A DNA stretch of 64,000 bases from Gammaproteobacteria bacterium (GCA_013289615.1 JABCZO010000002.1:62001-126000); one strand, 5' to 3'. Counted from the stretch's first letter, positions 1 through 8,500 are shown. Program-made: numbers and translations. Notes: generated from the letters alone by a model not told the origin.

Positions 1-86
1 GCATGCTGCAGCACCCGCGCCGCCGCGTACGGACGCGGTCCGAACCAGAAGAACAGAACATCGTGGGCGCTGATCGGCGGGGTCAT
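1..86 (-). CDS. Partial DUF924-like protein (N-terminus only)
   Basis: A minus-strand frame opens with ATG at 86-84 and runs off the left edge. It encodes about 28 residues including the stretch DVLFFWFGPRP. DUF924 proteins typically begin with a similar VLDFWFG-type motif, so this is probably the start of such a gene; members are small alpha-helical proteins of unknown function. The next gene, on the same strand, ends only 27 bases upstream of this start, so the two may be co-transcribed. Only the first residues are visible, so the family call is tentative. Confidence 0.45.
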   Translation of the reverse strand, partial: MTPPISAHDVLFFWFGPRPYAAARVLQH

Positions 87-113
87 GGTACGGGTGGTGC
101 CGGGGGGACGAGT

Positions 114-494
114 TTATTCGCACAGGCTTTCCAGGTAGCTCTGGGCAACCGTGGACAGGTGCTTGCGGGCTAACGCCCGGGCCTTGGGATTATCGACCAG
201 GTGTTCCAGCGGACCGGTGACCAGCATGCGGCGCACTGCCGGGTCCCTGGCGGACATGCGAGCCATCTTGTTCAGGACGGTGAATGCGCGGTGGATCTTG
301 GCGCGCGGCGCCCGGTCGCTTTCGATGGAGCGGGCGAGGTACTGGCCGAAGCGGCTGTACAGAAAGTAGTCATCGTTGCCGACATGAAATCGCGCTTCGG
401 CAAAGAAGTCGGGGAAGTTCTTCTCGAGATACTGGTTAACGCGGTGAAGACGAGGCCCAGGTTCGCTGTTCGCGGACGCTTTGCGTTTCTTCAT
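114..494 (-). CDS. Hypothetical protein, 126 aa
   Basis: The ORF encodes a basic, probably cytoplasmic and mostly helical protein beginning MKKRKASANSEPG. No signal peptide or membrane segment is visible. The middle is rich in Arg, Ala and Lys (for example RAKIHRAFTVLNKMARM) and the end is helical (LSTVAQSYLESLCE). I do not recognise a family. It lies just upstream of the partial DUF924-like gene on the same strand with a 27-base gap, suggesting one transcript. Codon use looks normal for the GC-rich background, which supports a real gene. The function is unknown. Confidence 0.6.
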   Translation of the reverse strand: MKKRKASANSEPGPRLHRVNQYLEKNFPDFFAEARFHVGNDDYFLYSRFGQYLARSIESDRAPRAKIHRAFTVLNKMARMSARDPAVRRMLVTGPLEHLVDNPKARALARKHLSTVAQSYLESLCE

Positions 495-594
495 TGCAGT
501 CTTGTCACACCTCCGTGGTCGGCCGATCTTTAGGCGCGCGAACGTTAAGGCACAACGACTTGCGATGCAATAGACAGCTTCGACTTCTGTGAGC

Positions 595-617
595 CAGCTC
601 GCCTCGCAGGCGAGCTG
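595..617. promoter_or_regulatory. Perfect 10-bp inverted repeat between divergent genes
   Basis: Positions 595-604 and 608-617 are perfectly complementary with a 3-base CGC loop. The repeat lies between the divergently transcribed 126-aa gene and ETF-QO, about 125 bases before the ETF-QO start. No T-tract follows, so it is not a classical terminator; an operator or 5'-leader hairpin is possible. Its function is inferred only from position. Confidence 0.4.
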
Positions 618-742
618 ATCGCGGAGCTGGAGCTGCGGTTACAGGTAACGGCGCCCGTGGACGCTGCTCGTCGCCAGCCTCTACAATTAAAAAGTGACGG
701 GAAATCCAAGATCATGAGTTTTATCGCTGACAGGGTCAGACC

Positions 743-2347
743 ATGAGTGACCGCGAGCAGATGCAATATGACTTCGCGCTCGTCGGTGCAGGTCCCGCGG
801 GGCTCTCCTGCGCGCTGCGACTCAAGCAGCTCAAGCCGGAAGCGTCGATCTGCGTGCTCGAGAAGGGGTCGACCGTAGGGGCGCACTCGCTCTCGGGTGC
901 GGTGCTCGAGCCTGGACCGCTGGAAGCGTTGCTGCCCAACTGGCGCGCGAGCTATACCGGCATGGCAGTGCCCGCGCAGCACGATGAGTTTCATTTCCTG
1001 ACCGCGAGCAAAGCGCTGTGGCTGCCGTTGCCGCCGACGATGCGCAATCACGGCAATTTCATCGTTTCGTTGTCGCAGCTGACCGCATGGCTGGCACAGC
1101 AGGCCGAGGCCGCCGGCATCGACGTGTTTGCAGGCTTTGCGGCTGAGGCCTCTATCTATACCAACGATGGGGCGGTTGCCGGGGTTCGGGTCGGGGACAT
1201 GGGCCTGGGTAAAGATGGCGTCCAGGGTCCGAATTACACGGCGGGCGTCGAAATTCTCGCCGGCACCACGATCCTGGCGGAGGGCTGCCGCGGTTCTATC
1301 GCCAAGCAGCTGATCCGGCAGTTTCGCCTCGATGAAGGCAAGTCGCCGCCGACCTTTGGACTGGGCTTCAAGGAACTGTGGCAGCTACCGCCAGGACGTG
1401 CACAGCCGGGGCTGATCCGGCATAGCGCGGGCTGGCCGCTGGATGGGGGCACCTACGGCGGCAGCTTCCTGTATCACCTCGATCACGACCGGGTGTACGT
1501 CGGCTTTGTGGTGGGCCTGGACTACCAGGATCCGCGCCTGCAGCCGTTTGAAGCATTCCAGCAGTTCAAGCATCACCCCTCGGTCAAACCATTGCTTACC
1601 GGTGGGGAGATTCTGTCGGCCGGGGCGCGCACCATCGCAGCCGGCGGCTGGCAATCGCTGCCGAAGCTGGAGATGCCGGGCGCGCTGCTGATCGGCGATG
1701 CCGGTGGCACCCTGAATGTGCCCAAGATCAAGGGCATTCATCAGGCCATTCGATCCGGCGTGTGCGCCGCCGAGCACCTGGCCGAAACGGGCAGCCCGGC
1801 GGGTTTCGATGCGCGCTGGCGCGCCAGCCCCGGCGGCCGCGAGCTGCGCAAGGTGCGCAATATCAAGCCCGGCTTCAAGCGCGGCTTCTGGTGGGGATTC
1901 GCCAACGGCGCACTGGAAACGCTCACGGCCGGACATTTGCCGTGGACGCTGCGCAATCGGGTCGACGATGCCGCTCAGCTCAAGCGCCTGGACGCCTACC
2001 CATCGCCCGATCGGCATTGGGTGACCCGTACGCTGCCGCCACGCGACCGGCTGTCGTCGGTGTTCTTTGCCGGCAACACGCATGAGGAGAGCCAGCCGGT
2101 GCACCTGAAGGTTGCTGATACCTCGATCTGCGCCACCCGCTGCGCGCAGGAATTCGGCAATCCCTGCGAGCGCTTCTGCCCGGCGAACGTCTACGAGATG
2201 GTCGACAACGGGCAGGGCGGAAAGATGTTGCACATCAATGCCGCTAACTGCGTGCATTGCAAGGCCTGCGACATCAAGGATCCCTACGGCATCATCACCT
2301 GGACGACGCCAGAGGGTGGTTCCGGGCCAAATTATCAGGATCTGTAA
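743..2347 (+). CDS. Electron transfer flavoprotein-ubiquinone oxidoreductase (ETF-QO)
   Basis: This 534-aa protein matches ETF-QO in length and layout. The enzyme takes electrons from reduced electron-transfer flavoprotein, fed by acyl-CoA and amino-acid dehydrogenases, and passes them to membrane ubiquinone. An N-terminal FAD-binding Rossmann motif (VGAGPAGLSCALRL, residues about 12-25) is followed by the conserved LSGAVLEPGPLEALLP segment. The central part carries the family's GDAGGTLNVPKIKGIHQAI motif. The C-terminus holds the Cys residues of the 4Fe-4S cluster (CERFCPANVYE, NCVHCKACDIKDP) and ends in GPNYQDL. There is no signal peptide; family members are peripheral membrane proteins. It looks intact and stands alone. 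Confidence 0.96.
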   Translation: MSDREQMQYDFALVGAGPAGLSCALRLKQLKPEASICVLEKGSTVGAHSLSGAVLEPGPLEALLPNWRASYTGMAVPAQHDEFHFLTASKALWLPLPPTMRNHGNFIVSLSQLTAWLAQQAEAAGIDVFAGFAAEASIYTNDGAVAGVRVGDMGLGKDGVQGPNYTAGVEILAGTTILAEGCRGSIAKQLIRQFRLDEGKSPPTFGLGFKELWQLPPGRAQPGLIRHSAGWPLDGGTYGGSFLYHLDHDRVYVGFVVGLDYQDPRLQPFEAFQQFKHHPSVKPLLTGGEILSAGARTIAAGGWQSLPKLEMPGALLIGDAGGTLNVPKIKGIHQAIRSGVCAAEHLAETGSPAGFDARWRASPGGRELRKVRNIKPGFKRGFWWGFANGALETLTAGHLPWTLRNRVDDAAQLKRLDAYPSPDRHWVTRTLPPRDRLSSVFFAGNTHEESQPVHLKVADTSICATRCAQEFGNPCERFCPANVYEMVDNGQGGKMLHINAANCVHCKACDIKDPYGIITWTTPEGGSGPNYQDL

Positions 2348-2517
2348 GCGAATCGCTGCCGCTGCCATCGCACCGGCGTAGTGCCGCATTGTTTTCTTCG
2401 GTGCAAAGCTGAGCGCGCGACGAAGCGACATGGACGTCGCGACCCGCCAGTGAATTACGCAATGAAGTGGGCAAAAACACCCGAGCGGGAAAACCCCGTG
2501 AGGAGAGATAATACGTC

Positions 2518-3669
2518 ATGCCGCTCTCGTTCACGCGCACTCTTCGGTTGAAGGTTCGTGCGGAAGCCTACTCATGGCTCAATGCCGCAGCAGTGGAAGT
2601 GAACGAGGTGTTCAACTACTGCAATGAGACCAGCCTCAAGGCGGCGACGCGCACGGATACCAAACGCAAGTGGATGTCCGGCTTTGACCTGTGCAGCCTG
2701 ACGGCCGGTGCCAGCCAGTATTTTGACAAGATCGGCGCCGATACGATTCAGTCGATTTGTGTGCACTACGCGCAGAAACGCCAGGCTGCGCGCCGGCTTA
2801 AGCTTCGCTGGCGGGTGAGTCGTGGCGCCCGGCGCTCACTGGGGTGGGTACCCTTCAAAGCGGCCAGCATTAAGCGAAAAGGCGTGTGCCTGCGCTTTGC
2901 CGGTAAGTGCTTTCGGGTATTCGAGACAGCGCGACTGGAAGGGATCAAATGGCAGGCGGGCTGCTTTGCCCAGGATGCGCTCGGGGACTGGTGGCTGTGT
3001 GTGCCGGTTAAGCTTAAGGCTGAGCAGAGCATCGCACCCCTGGAGGCCGTCGGCATTGACCTGGGGTTGAAGGACATTGCGGTAACGAGTGATGGCGAGC
3101 GTCTGGCTGCCGGCCGCTGGACAGAAGGCTACGCCCAGAAGCTGGCCTCAGCCCAGCGCCATGGCCACAAGCGCCAGGCCAAGCGCATTCATCGCAAAGC
3201 GGCGCGCTGCCGGGCAGATGCCTTGCACAAGTTCTCAAGGAGCATAGTCGATCGGTATCAGCACATCAGCGTCGGCGACGTGAGTAGCCTTAAACTGGCC
3301 AGGACACGGATGGCGAAGTCCGTGCTGGATTCGGGCTGGGGCATGCTCAAGAATTTCCTGGAGTACAAGAGCCAGCAGGCTGCCAGGACATCCGAAGTCG
3401 TCAACGAGAGAAACACCAGCGTCACTTGTTCCGCTTGCGGGGCTCTTACTGGACCGCGAGGGGTCAATGGGTTGATTGTGAGATCATGGATATGTCGCGA
3501 CTGTGGTGAGTCGCATGACCGGGACGTGAATGCGGCCCGCAATATCCTGATCGGGTCCAGGTGTCGGACCTCCGTCTGCGGGAACGAGTCTTCGGCCTGG
3601 CTGATTCCGCCGAGCAGCGCCTATCGCGTTCGCGAGGCAGGGATAGAAACAGCCTGGGCGGCGGCATGA
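2518..3669 (+). CDS. tnpB: TnpB-family RNA-guided nuclease (IS200/IS605 accessory protein)
   Basis: This 383-aa protein has the TnpB layout. An N-terminal helical/WED-like part is followed by a split RuvC domain with a C4 zinc ribbon. RuvC-I is GIDLGLKDIAV (Asp181), the zinc Cys pairs are Cys304/Cys307 and Cys326/Cys329, and RuvC-III is HDRDVNAARNI (Asp336). Where most TnpB proteins carry the RuvC-II Glu, this one reads VGDVSS with Gly253; a Glu sits instead at 297 in VVNERNTS. TnpB nucleases cut DNA guided by an RNA from the element's right end, usually overlapping the 3' end of tnpB. The start ATG is preceded by GAGGAGAG about 10 bases upstream. No frameshift is seen. Confidence 0.92.
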   Translation: MPLSFTRTLRLKVRAEAYSWLNAAAVEVNEVFNYCNETSLKAATRTDTKRKWMSGFDLCSLTAGASQYFDKIGADTIQSICVHYAQKRQAARRLKLRWRVSRGARRSLGWVPFKAASIKRKGVCLRFAGKCFRVFETARLEGIKWQAGCFAQDALGDWWLCVPVKLKAEQSIAPLEAVGIDLGLKDIAVTSDGERLAAGRWTEGYAQKLASAQRHGHKRQAKRIHRKAARCRADALHKFSRSIVDRYQHISVGDVSSLKLARTRMAKSVLDSGWGMLKNFLEYKSQQAARTSEVVNERNTSVTCSACGALTGPRGVNGLIVRSWICRDCGESHDRDVNAARNILIGSRCRTSVCGNESSAWLIPPSSAYRVREAGIETAWAAA

Positions 3670-3685
3670 GCACCGGCTTATTTCT

Positions 3686-3703
3686 CGTAGGTAGGGTCCT
3701 ACG
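3686..3703 (+). other. Hairpin just after tnpB, possible element right end
   Basis: CGTAGG (3686-3691) pairs with CCTACG (3698-3703) across a 6-base loop, 17 bases after the tnpB stop. In related elements the right-end hairpin forms part of the guide-RNA scaffold and the transposase recognition site. Role inferred from position. Confidence 0.3.
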
Positions 3704-3828
3704 TCCAGGCCATTATTGTTCTTGCCCGTGCAGCGCGACGCCCGGCGCGAAGATAATTTTTCTTTCACGCGACGCCGCGCGTTACCCGTTCGCGTAGACT
3801 CGGCCGCTAATCCCCCCGTGATTGTGCG

Positions 3829-5478
3829 GTGCAAATTTTGAAAACGCCGCCTGCACAGACATGGCCCACCGTGAATCGTAAGACCCAGTGTTTCCTGTCG
3901 TCGATCCGCGACAGACCGACGAGATGCTTGGGTCGTGAGAGCATTCGATTAGCCACGGCGTGTGACGTCATTGCGGAGATCGATATTTCTACCGGCTCAG
4001 AGTTGTCGTTTGCAGATCTAACCATCGGATCAACGCGGCCGAGAGTTCCTCGTGTGTTCAGCCGCGATTTCGTGGCGTTGGCGCATGATCTGCTGGCCCT
4101 TGGCGATGTCTGCGCCGTTGGTATAAGCGGTTTCCTGAGCGCGCTGCTCTGGATGCGGCTGTCGATCACGGGCATCTTGCCCGGACAACTGTGGACTACG
4201 TTTGGCAGCCGAGCGGCTGTCGCCGCCGTCATTGCGCCGTTTGTTTTGCGGGCGGTGCGGCCCAGAAACTTGCGTAACGACGGCGATCATCGGTGGAACG
4301 CCAACGAACTGTCCTGGCAATTCCTGGTGCTTGCAGTGGTCATGGTCATCATCGGCTACCTGACAGGGTCGTTGAAGGCTGCTCCCGGCGGTTGGCTCGC
4401 GCTCTGGGCGCTGCTCGGCTGGAGTGCCGTGGTTGCCAATCGATGGGCGCTGGCAAAATACGTGGCGTTCCTTGAGCGCACTGGCAGCCTGCACGACGTG
4501 GTGGCCATCGTAGGCGCGGGCGCACTGGCGGATCGGGTCATGCAGCACCTGAAGCAGATCAAGTCGAAGGGGGTTGAATTCGCCGGCGTGTTCGACGATC
4601 GACTGACGCGGCGCCAGACCATGGTGAATCGCCCTTGCGGCACGGTCCAGGATCTGCTGGAAGTCGGAAAGACCCGCCGAATCGATTGGGTTCTCATTGC
4701 GATTCCGGAGGCCGCAGACGAGCGCATGTCGTCGCTGGCACATCAGCTCAAGGCACTGGCGGCAGCGGTCGCGATCTGTCCACACCAATTCGCTCTGGGT
4801 GTGCCGCAGCATGGCTGGGCCTACGTTGGTAACTGCCTGCCAGCGGCGGTATTGGTCGATCGGCCACTGCGAGGCTGGGGTGCCCTCACCAAGCGGCTGG
4901 AGGATGTCGTCCTGGGCACGGCGTTACTGCTGCTCCTGCTACCCTTACTGAGCCTCATTGCGCTTGCTGTCCGACTCGACAGTCCCGGACCGATCATCTT
5001 TCGCCAACGCCGCCACGGCTGGAACAATCGATCCTTCGATGTGCTGAAATTTCGCACCATGCAATGGACGCCATCGCACGAGACCGCTCTGGTACAGACC
5101 TCGCGCGATGATGAGCGCGTCGGCCGAATCGGCCGATTCCTGCGACGGATGAGCCTGGATGAGCTGCCGCAGCTGATCAATGTGCTGAAGGGCGACATGT
5201 CCCTGGTCGGACCGCGTCCTCACGCGATCGATATGCGAACCGAGGATCGCCTGGGTCACGAGATCGTGGGCGAATATCCGCACCGCCACCGGGTCAAGCC
5301 GGGGATAACCGGTTGGGCGCAGGTGAACGGCTGCCGGGGCGCCACGCAGACCGCAGAACAGATCCGTCGCCGTGTCGAGCTCGACTTGTACTACGCGGAG
5401 AACTGGTCGGTGCTGCTGGATCTGAAGATTCTGCTGAAGACCATAGGTTGCGTGGTGAACGGTAAGAATGCATTCTGA
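3829..5478 (+). CDS. Undecaprenyl-phosphate sugar-1-phosphate transferase (WcaJ/ExoY-type polyprenyl glycosylphosphotransferase)
   Basis: Enzymes of this family move a hexose-1-phosphate from a UDP-sugar onto undecaprenyl phosphate in the inner membrane, the first step of capsule or exopolysaccharide repeat assembly. The N-terminal half has several membrane segments and a CoA-binding-like Rossmann region (VAIVGAGALADRVMQHL, near residue 225). After a further hydrophobic segment (LLLLLLPLLSLIALAV) the catalytic bacterial sugar-transferase domain shows FDVLKFRTMQW, MSLDELPQLINVLKGDMS, LVGPRPHAIDM and KPGITGWAQVNG. The 3829 start is GTG and gives an N-terminus 70-80 residues longer than usual, so an internal start such as GTG 4054 is possible. 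The sugar cannot be told from sequence. Confidence 0.93.
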   Translation: MQILKTPPAQTWPTVNRKTQCFLSSIRDRPTRCLGRESIRLATACDVIAEIDISTGSELSFADLTIGSTRPRVPRVFSRDFVALAHDLLALGDVCAVGISGFLSALLWMRLSITGILPGQLWTTFGSRAAVAAVIAPFVLRAVRPRNLRNDGDHRWNANELSWQFLVLAVVMVIIGYLTGSLKAAPGGWLALWALLGWSAVVANRWALAKYVAFLERTGSLHDVVAIVGAGALADRVMQHLKQIKSKGVEFAGVFDDRLTRRQTMVNRPCGTVQDLLEVGKTRRIDWVLIAIPEAADERMSSLAHQLKALAAAVAICPHQFALGVPQHGWAYVGNCLPAAVLVDRPLRGWGALTKRLEDVVLGTALLLLLLPLLSLIALAVRLDSPGPIIFRQRRHGWNNRSFDVLKFRTMQWTPSHETALVQTSRDDERVGRIGRFLRRMSLDELPQLINVLKGDMSLVGPRPHAIDMRTEDRLGHEIVGEYPHRHRVKPGITGWAQVNGCRGATQTAEQIRRRVELDLYYAENWSVLLDLKILLKTIGCVVNGKNAF

Positions 5479-5575
5479 CTCTGATGCCGCAGCCGTCGGC
5501 GACCCGGCTCCGACTCGGTCCAATACTGCGTCTCCTTGAAGCGAACTTTAGCGAGCAGTAGGCGGAACGCTGTTA

Positions 5576-5782
5576 TTAATAGTGCGGCGGTTTCTCAAAG
5601 CCTTCGCCGCTCGCCCCGCCGGCCTCCAACCCTTCGAGCTGATCCTTCAGCTGCCGGTTGCGCGCCGTGAGCAGCTCGATCTCGCGCTGCTGTCGCACCA
5701 CGACATCGTTGAGCTCGATCAATGCGCGCTCGAGATGAGCGAGCTTGATCTCGATCTGGTCCAGGCGGCTAGGTTCGGTCAT
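5576..5782 (-). CDS. slyX: SlyX family protein, 68 aa
   Basis: This small acidic coiled-coil protein runs from MTEPSRLDQIEIKL to the family's characteristic C-terminal PPHY. The heptad-like segment ALIELNDVVVRQQREIELL and following residues form the coiled coil. SlyX proteins are widespread in gamma- and betaproteobacteria, but their role is still unclear. I chose ATG 5782 because it gives the usual length and N-terminus; an upstream in-frame ATG at 5815 would add 11 unlikely residues. Confidence 0.93.
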   Translation of the reverse strand: MTEPSRLDQIEIKLAHLERALIELNDVVVRQQREIELLTARNRQLKDQLEGLEAGGASGEGFEKPPHY

Positions 5783-5871
5783 GGCGGTACGCAGTCGGTG
5801 GACGCCACAATACACCGCGCCGGGATGGGCGCGGACGCCGGGACTGGGTGGGGAGAGGGACCGGCGGGTTC

Positions 5872-6038
5872 GCGCAAACTGTAGCGCTTACCCGCCGGCG
5901 GGGGGTCCGGCGCCTTGGCGCGGGGCGGGGCTCAAATCCAAGCTGCAAAATGTGCTGCTGGGAGTCCCGGGGCCGCGGCAGGTGCCTTCAACTCAAGTCA
6001 GCTCCAAGATAATCAGAGGCAGCTGAATAATTCCTGAA
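5872..6038. repeat. Diverged direct repeat, copy A
   Basis: This roughly 167-bp stretch shares ordered blocks with 6175-6334: GCGCAAAC, AGCGC, CCGCCGG, ACTCAAATCCAAGC, TGCTGGGAGTC, GCAGCTGAAT/GCAACTGAAT and CCTGAA. The spacing between blocks is similar in both copies. It lies in the noncoding gap between slyX and the wecA terminator. No protein is encoded in a shared frame. Confidence 0.7.
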
Positions 6039-6174
6039 CTTGGCAATTCATACAGTGAGTTGTTTCTCACTTTCGCGCGTCGCGCGCGATTGAGTCGACG
6101 CGCCGGGGCGGCAGGAATTCGTCAGGAAAAATTCCAAACAGCGTGAGTGAATCGGAAGGAGCATCGGCCGATTG

Positions 6175-6334
6175 GCGCAAACCACAGCGCCAATCCGCCG
6201 GATGCTTAAGCTCGAGAGGCGCAGAAGTGGGTCGCGACTCAAATCCAAGCGGCACTGAAGGGCTGCTGGGAGTCACGGAGCCGCCTAGGCGCCTGAAACA
6301 AAGCATAAACAGGCGCAACTGAATCGTGCCTGAA
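6175..6334. repeat. Diverged direct repeat, copy B
   Basis: This is the second copy of the 5872-6038 repeat, about 160 bp long and 303 bp downstream in the same orientation. Conserved blocks alternate with variable ones, as expected for an old duplication of a noncoding or structured element. The gap between copies (6039-6174) holds nothing I can recognise. Confidence 0.7.
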
Positions 6335-6415
6335 TGGTGTCGCTCGCGGCGCGGGGTTGCGCGTCCTCAAGCTTTTAGACGCGACCGGATTCGAGTGTAC
6401 TGTGCCGCTTAGAGC

Positions 6416-6545
6416 CTAATCATCGAACGTCAGGTACAGCGAGCGTTCGGTCACTGCCAGATCGAAACACGTGCGTCGCACCAGGCGCGCCGATAAGGCA
6501 GCGAGATACTCGCGCTCCAGCGCGCGACTCTGAGGGATACGAAGA
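6416..6545 (-). pseudogene. C-terminal fragment of an unidentified protein
   Basis: A minus-strand frame ending with TAG at 6418-6416 reads SRALEREYLAALSARL and, further on, LAVTERSLYLTFDD, which looks protein-like. Upstream, the frame runs straight into the terminator hairpin at 6549-6577 without a plausible start. It is therefore probably the tail of a gene whose front was lost. I do not recognise the family. Confidence 0.3.
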
Positions 6546-6548
6546 CAG

Positions 6549-6577
6549 AAAAAAGGCCCCGCAAAGGGGCCTTTTTT
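6549..6577. terminator. Bidirectional rho-independent terminator
   Basis: AAAAAAGGCCCC (6549-6560) pairs perfectly with GGGGCCTTTTTT (6566-6577) across a 5-base loop. It therefore has a U-tract in both directions. It sits 43 bases beyond the wecA stop and most likely ends the wecA transcript. Confidence 0.92.
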
Positions 6578-6620
6578 CTTCTATGCGAACCGCGCGCCTG
6601 GACGGGGCGGCCGTTGACCG

Positions 6621-7745
6621 TTACGCTGCCTCGCGGCCCGCATCCACCTGCATCGACGTAGAATGAGCTGCCGCTGCCCTTGCTGGTAACTGGACGACGA
6701 CCGTTGAGGCCCTCCACCGGCGGTGCCTGAGGTGCAAGGCCAGGCCCCGGATGATGAAGTACTGCAGTGCCAGCAGCGTGATCCATGGCGCGAACAGGGC
6801 CCAGTCCGGCAGCTTGTAGCTGGCGCCGATCAGGCCGACTGCCGCGTACAACACGGCAAAGGCGACCAGCACCGCGAGCACCTGGCGCTCGCTCAGGCCG
6901 GCGCGCATCAGCATGAAGTGAAAATGTTCACGGCCTGCGTGCAACGGCATCTTGCCCCTGGCCATGCGCCGTACGAAGCAACTGAAAAAATCCGACAGCG
7001 GCATCAGCGCAAACCAGAGCGCCGCGACCGGGGACAGCGACCTGTGTTCGCCCTGGCAGATCGAGAGCGTGAACCATACGACGACGAACCCAAGCAGCGT
7101 GCTACCGGCATCACCCATGAACGTGCGCAGACGACGATTGCGAAAAGCGGGAAAATTGAACGGCAGGAACCCGAGGATCGCCCCGAAAGCCACCGCTGCC
7201 ACGGTCACTGCCGGTGCCCCCAACCCGCTCGCGAGCCCGCCGGCGGCCAGTGCAATCAGGGCCATCGAAGCCGCCAGGCCATCGATGCCGTCGATGAAGT
7301 TGAAGGCATTGATGACGCTCAGCGTGACCAACACGGACATGGGAATGGCAAAAAAGCCGAGCCCCAAGAGGCCGGTTCCGAACGGGTCGCCGATATCCCT
7401 GAGATACAGGCCGCCGCCGATCATCATGATGAGAGCGGCGCAGATCTGTGCCACAAGCCGCGCCGAGGCCCCGACATTGTAACGGTCGTCGATGACCCCC
7501 ACGATCACGAGGAGCGCGGCGGGGACCAGCAAAGTCCATCGGTCTGCGGTTTGCACGGCCGCCATCGCCGCAACGAGCATGCCGATCAACATCGCGATGC
7601 CGCCAACCAGCGGAATCTCGCCGATATGCTGCTTGCGACCGCCGGGCTTATCTGTGAGGTGAAGACGAAGCGCAAGCGGACGCAGCGTGAGCGTGAGAAT
7701 CGCAGTTACTGCAAACGCCAGCGCGGTAGAAGACGATAGCCCCAA
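6621..7745 (-). CDS. wecA: Undecaprenyl-phosphate GlcNAc-1-phosphate transferase (WecA/Rfe-type)
   Basis: WecA transfers GlcNAc-1-phosphate from UDP-GlcNAc to undecaprenyl phosphate, starting O-antigen or enterobacterial-common-antigen-like glycans at the inner membrane. This 374-aa polytopic protein has about ten hydrophobic segments and the family's motifs: DKPGGRKQHIGEIPLVGG near the N-terminus, NAFNFIDGIDGLAA with its catalytic Asp residues, MGDAGSTLLGF and HAGREHFHFML. Length and motif order are normal. It is monocistronic, ends at a strong terminator, and is the likely initiator for the polysaccharide genes further along. wecB (26451-25351) and a UDP-sugar dehydrogenase (20828-22141) use related substrates. 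Confidence 0.94.
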   Translation of the reverse strand: MGLSSSTALAFAVTAILTLTLRPLALRLHLTDKPGGRKQHIGEIPLVGGIAMLIGMLVAAMAAVQTADRWTLLVPAALLVIVGVIDDRYNVGASARLVAQICAALIMMIGGGLYLRDIGDPFGTGLLGLGFFAIPMSVLVTLSVINAFNFIDGIDGLAASMALIALAAGGLASGLGAPAVTVAAVAFGAILGFLPFNFPAFRNRRLRTFMGDAGSTLLGFVVVWFTLSICQGEHRSLSPVAALWFALMPLSDFFSCFVRRMARGKMPLHAGREHFHFMLMRAGLSERQVLAVLVAFAVLYAAVGLIGASYKLPDWALFAPWITLLALQYFIIRGLALHLRHRRWRASTVVVQLPARAAAAHSTSMQVDAGREAA

Positions 7746-7989
7746 GCGAGGAACCCCTAAGTTGCCGATGGCTCTAAAGCACGACGAAATGCGACCGGAC
7801 GATCCGGCAACTCCCCGCAGTCGACTTATACCACCGATGTGATCCAGTTCACATTAACGATTGCAACCCCTGACTTATGTCAAAAGTCATACGGATGTCA
7901 TCTAGACGGAGTTCGCGGACCGGCTCGTACACGGGTTAGGGACGCTTTGGAAAGCGCGGCGTCATTCAGACACAAGATCAAACACTATC

Positions 7990-8219
7990 AAATTGATCCT
8001 GGTCGTGCGTATGAGCGCGAGTGCACTGCGTTACCAGCCACGAGCGGATCGCAACCGTGCGCTGCGAGAGTGCATCCGCCGCGGCACAACGTCACCGGCG
8101 CTACGGCGTCGGCATGATCCACCTGAAGCCGCGGCGGGCGGGGAGATCATCAACTACAAGCGTGTCGAGCGGCTAGATGGGCTGGAGAAGGTGCATATCC
8201 GGCGGCGCCGACGCAAGTA
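7990..8219 (+). pseudogene. Remnant of an IS3-family transposase (OrfB N-terminal part)
   Basis: Pieces in different frames spell an IS3 OrfB start. They include YQPRADRNRALRE, then RYGVGMIHLKPRRAG in a second frame, then INYKRVERLDGLEKVHIRRRRRK in a third. Intact IS3 transposases have this order (RYGYRRLH..L....VNHKRVYRLY.EEGL.VRRRRRK). At least two frameshifts are present and the DDE core is absent. The rest of the 7746-8176 gap holds no gene I can see. Confidence 0.7.
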
Positions 8220-8311
8220 GATCCCTGTGTCGTATCGGCAGCGTGTTATTGCTGGCCAGTCCCGCGAGCCAACACCGGCAAGGCGGCACAGCGTGCGGCG
8301 GGCGTGGTGCT

Positions 8312-8500
8312 CCGCCCGAGATCCTATACCCAGATAAGCCTGTGCTGTTTACATTCGACAGCTCTTACGCAGACATTTACGTAGGCGTCGCGGAGCATGC
8401 CCTTCCGGTTCTGTCCGAATGCGGTCTTCACGGCGTGGTGTTGGTCATTACTGGACAGCCAGGAGATTTAACCGTTTGTGAGGGTCTGAGGCTGATGACC
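8312..8500 (+). pseudogene. Fragment of a polysaccharide deacetylase
   Basis: The frame reads PPEILYPDKPVLFTF, then a block ending HALPVLSECGL, then VVLVITGQPGD. This follows the N-terminal motif of NodB-like polysaccharide deacetylases (PVLLTFDDGY...ALP.L..YG..ATFF..TG). The metal-binding DDG is changed to DSS (TFDSSY) and the rest of the domain is missing, so it is inactive. It lies in frame upstream of the exporter gene but is not expected to be part of it. Confidence 0.6.

Larger units (their letters stand above)
2425..3703 (+). mobile_element. IS200/IS605-like tnpB-only element (approximate limits)
   Basis: A single tnpB gene without a tnpA partner is flanked by short hairpins: 2425-2429 pairs with 2436-2440 upstream, and 3686-3691 with 3698-3703 downstream of the stop. 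Subterminal hairpins rather than inverted repeats are typical of IS200/IS605 elements, so these may mark the ends. No target duplication is expected for this family. The ends are a guess from hairpins only. Confidence 0.35.

Noticed and set aside
1385..2431. Long minus-strand frame opposite ETF-QO.
   Set aside because: It is antisense to a well-conserved gene and has no recognisable domain.
6723..7739. Long + strand frame opposite wecA.
   Set aside because: It gives a low-complexity, Arg/Gln/His-rich product with no membrane or domain pattern; wecA on the other strand is unmistakable.
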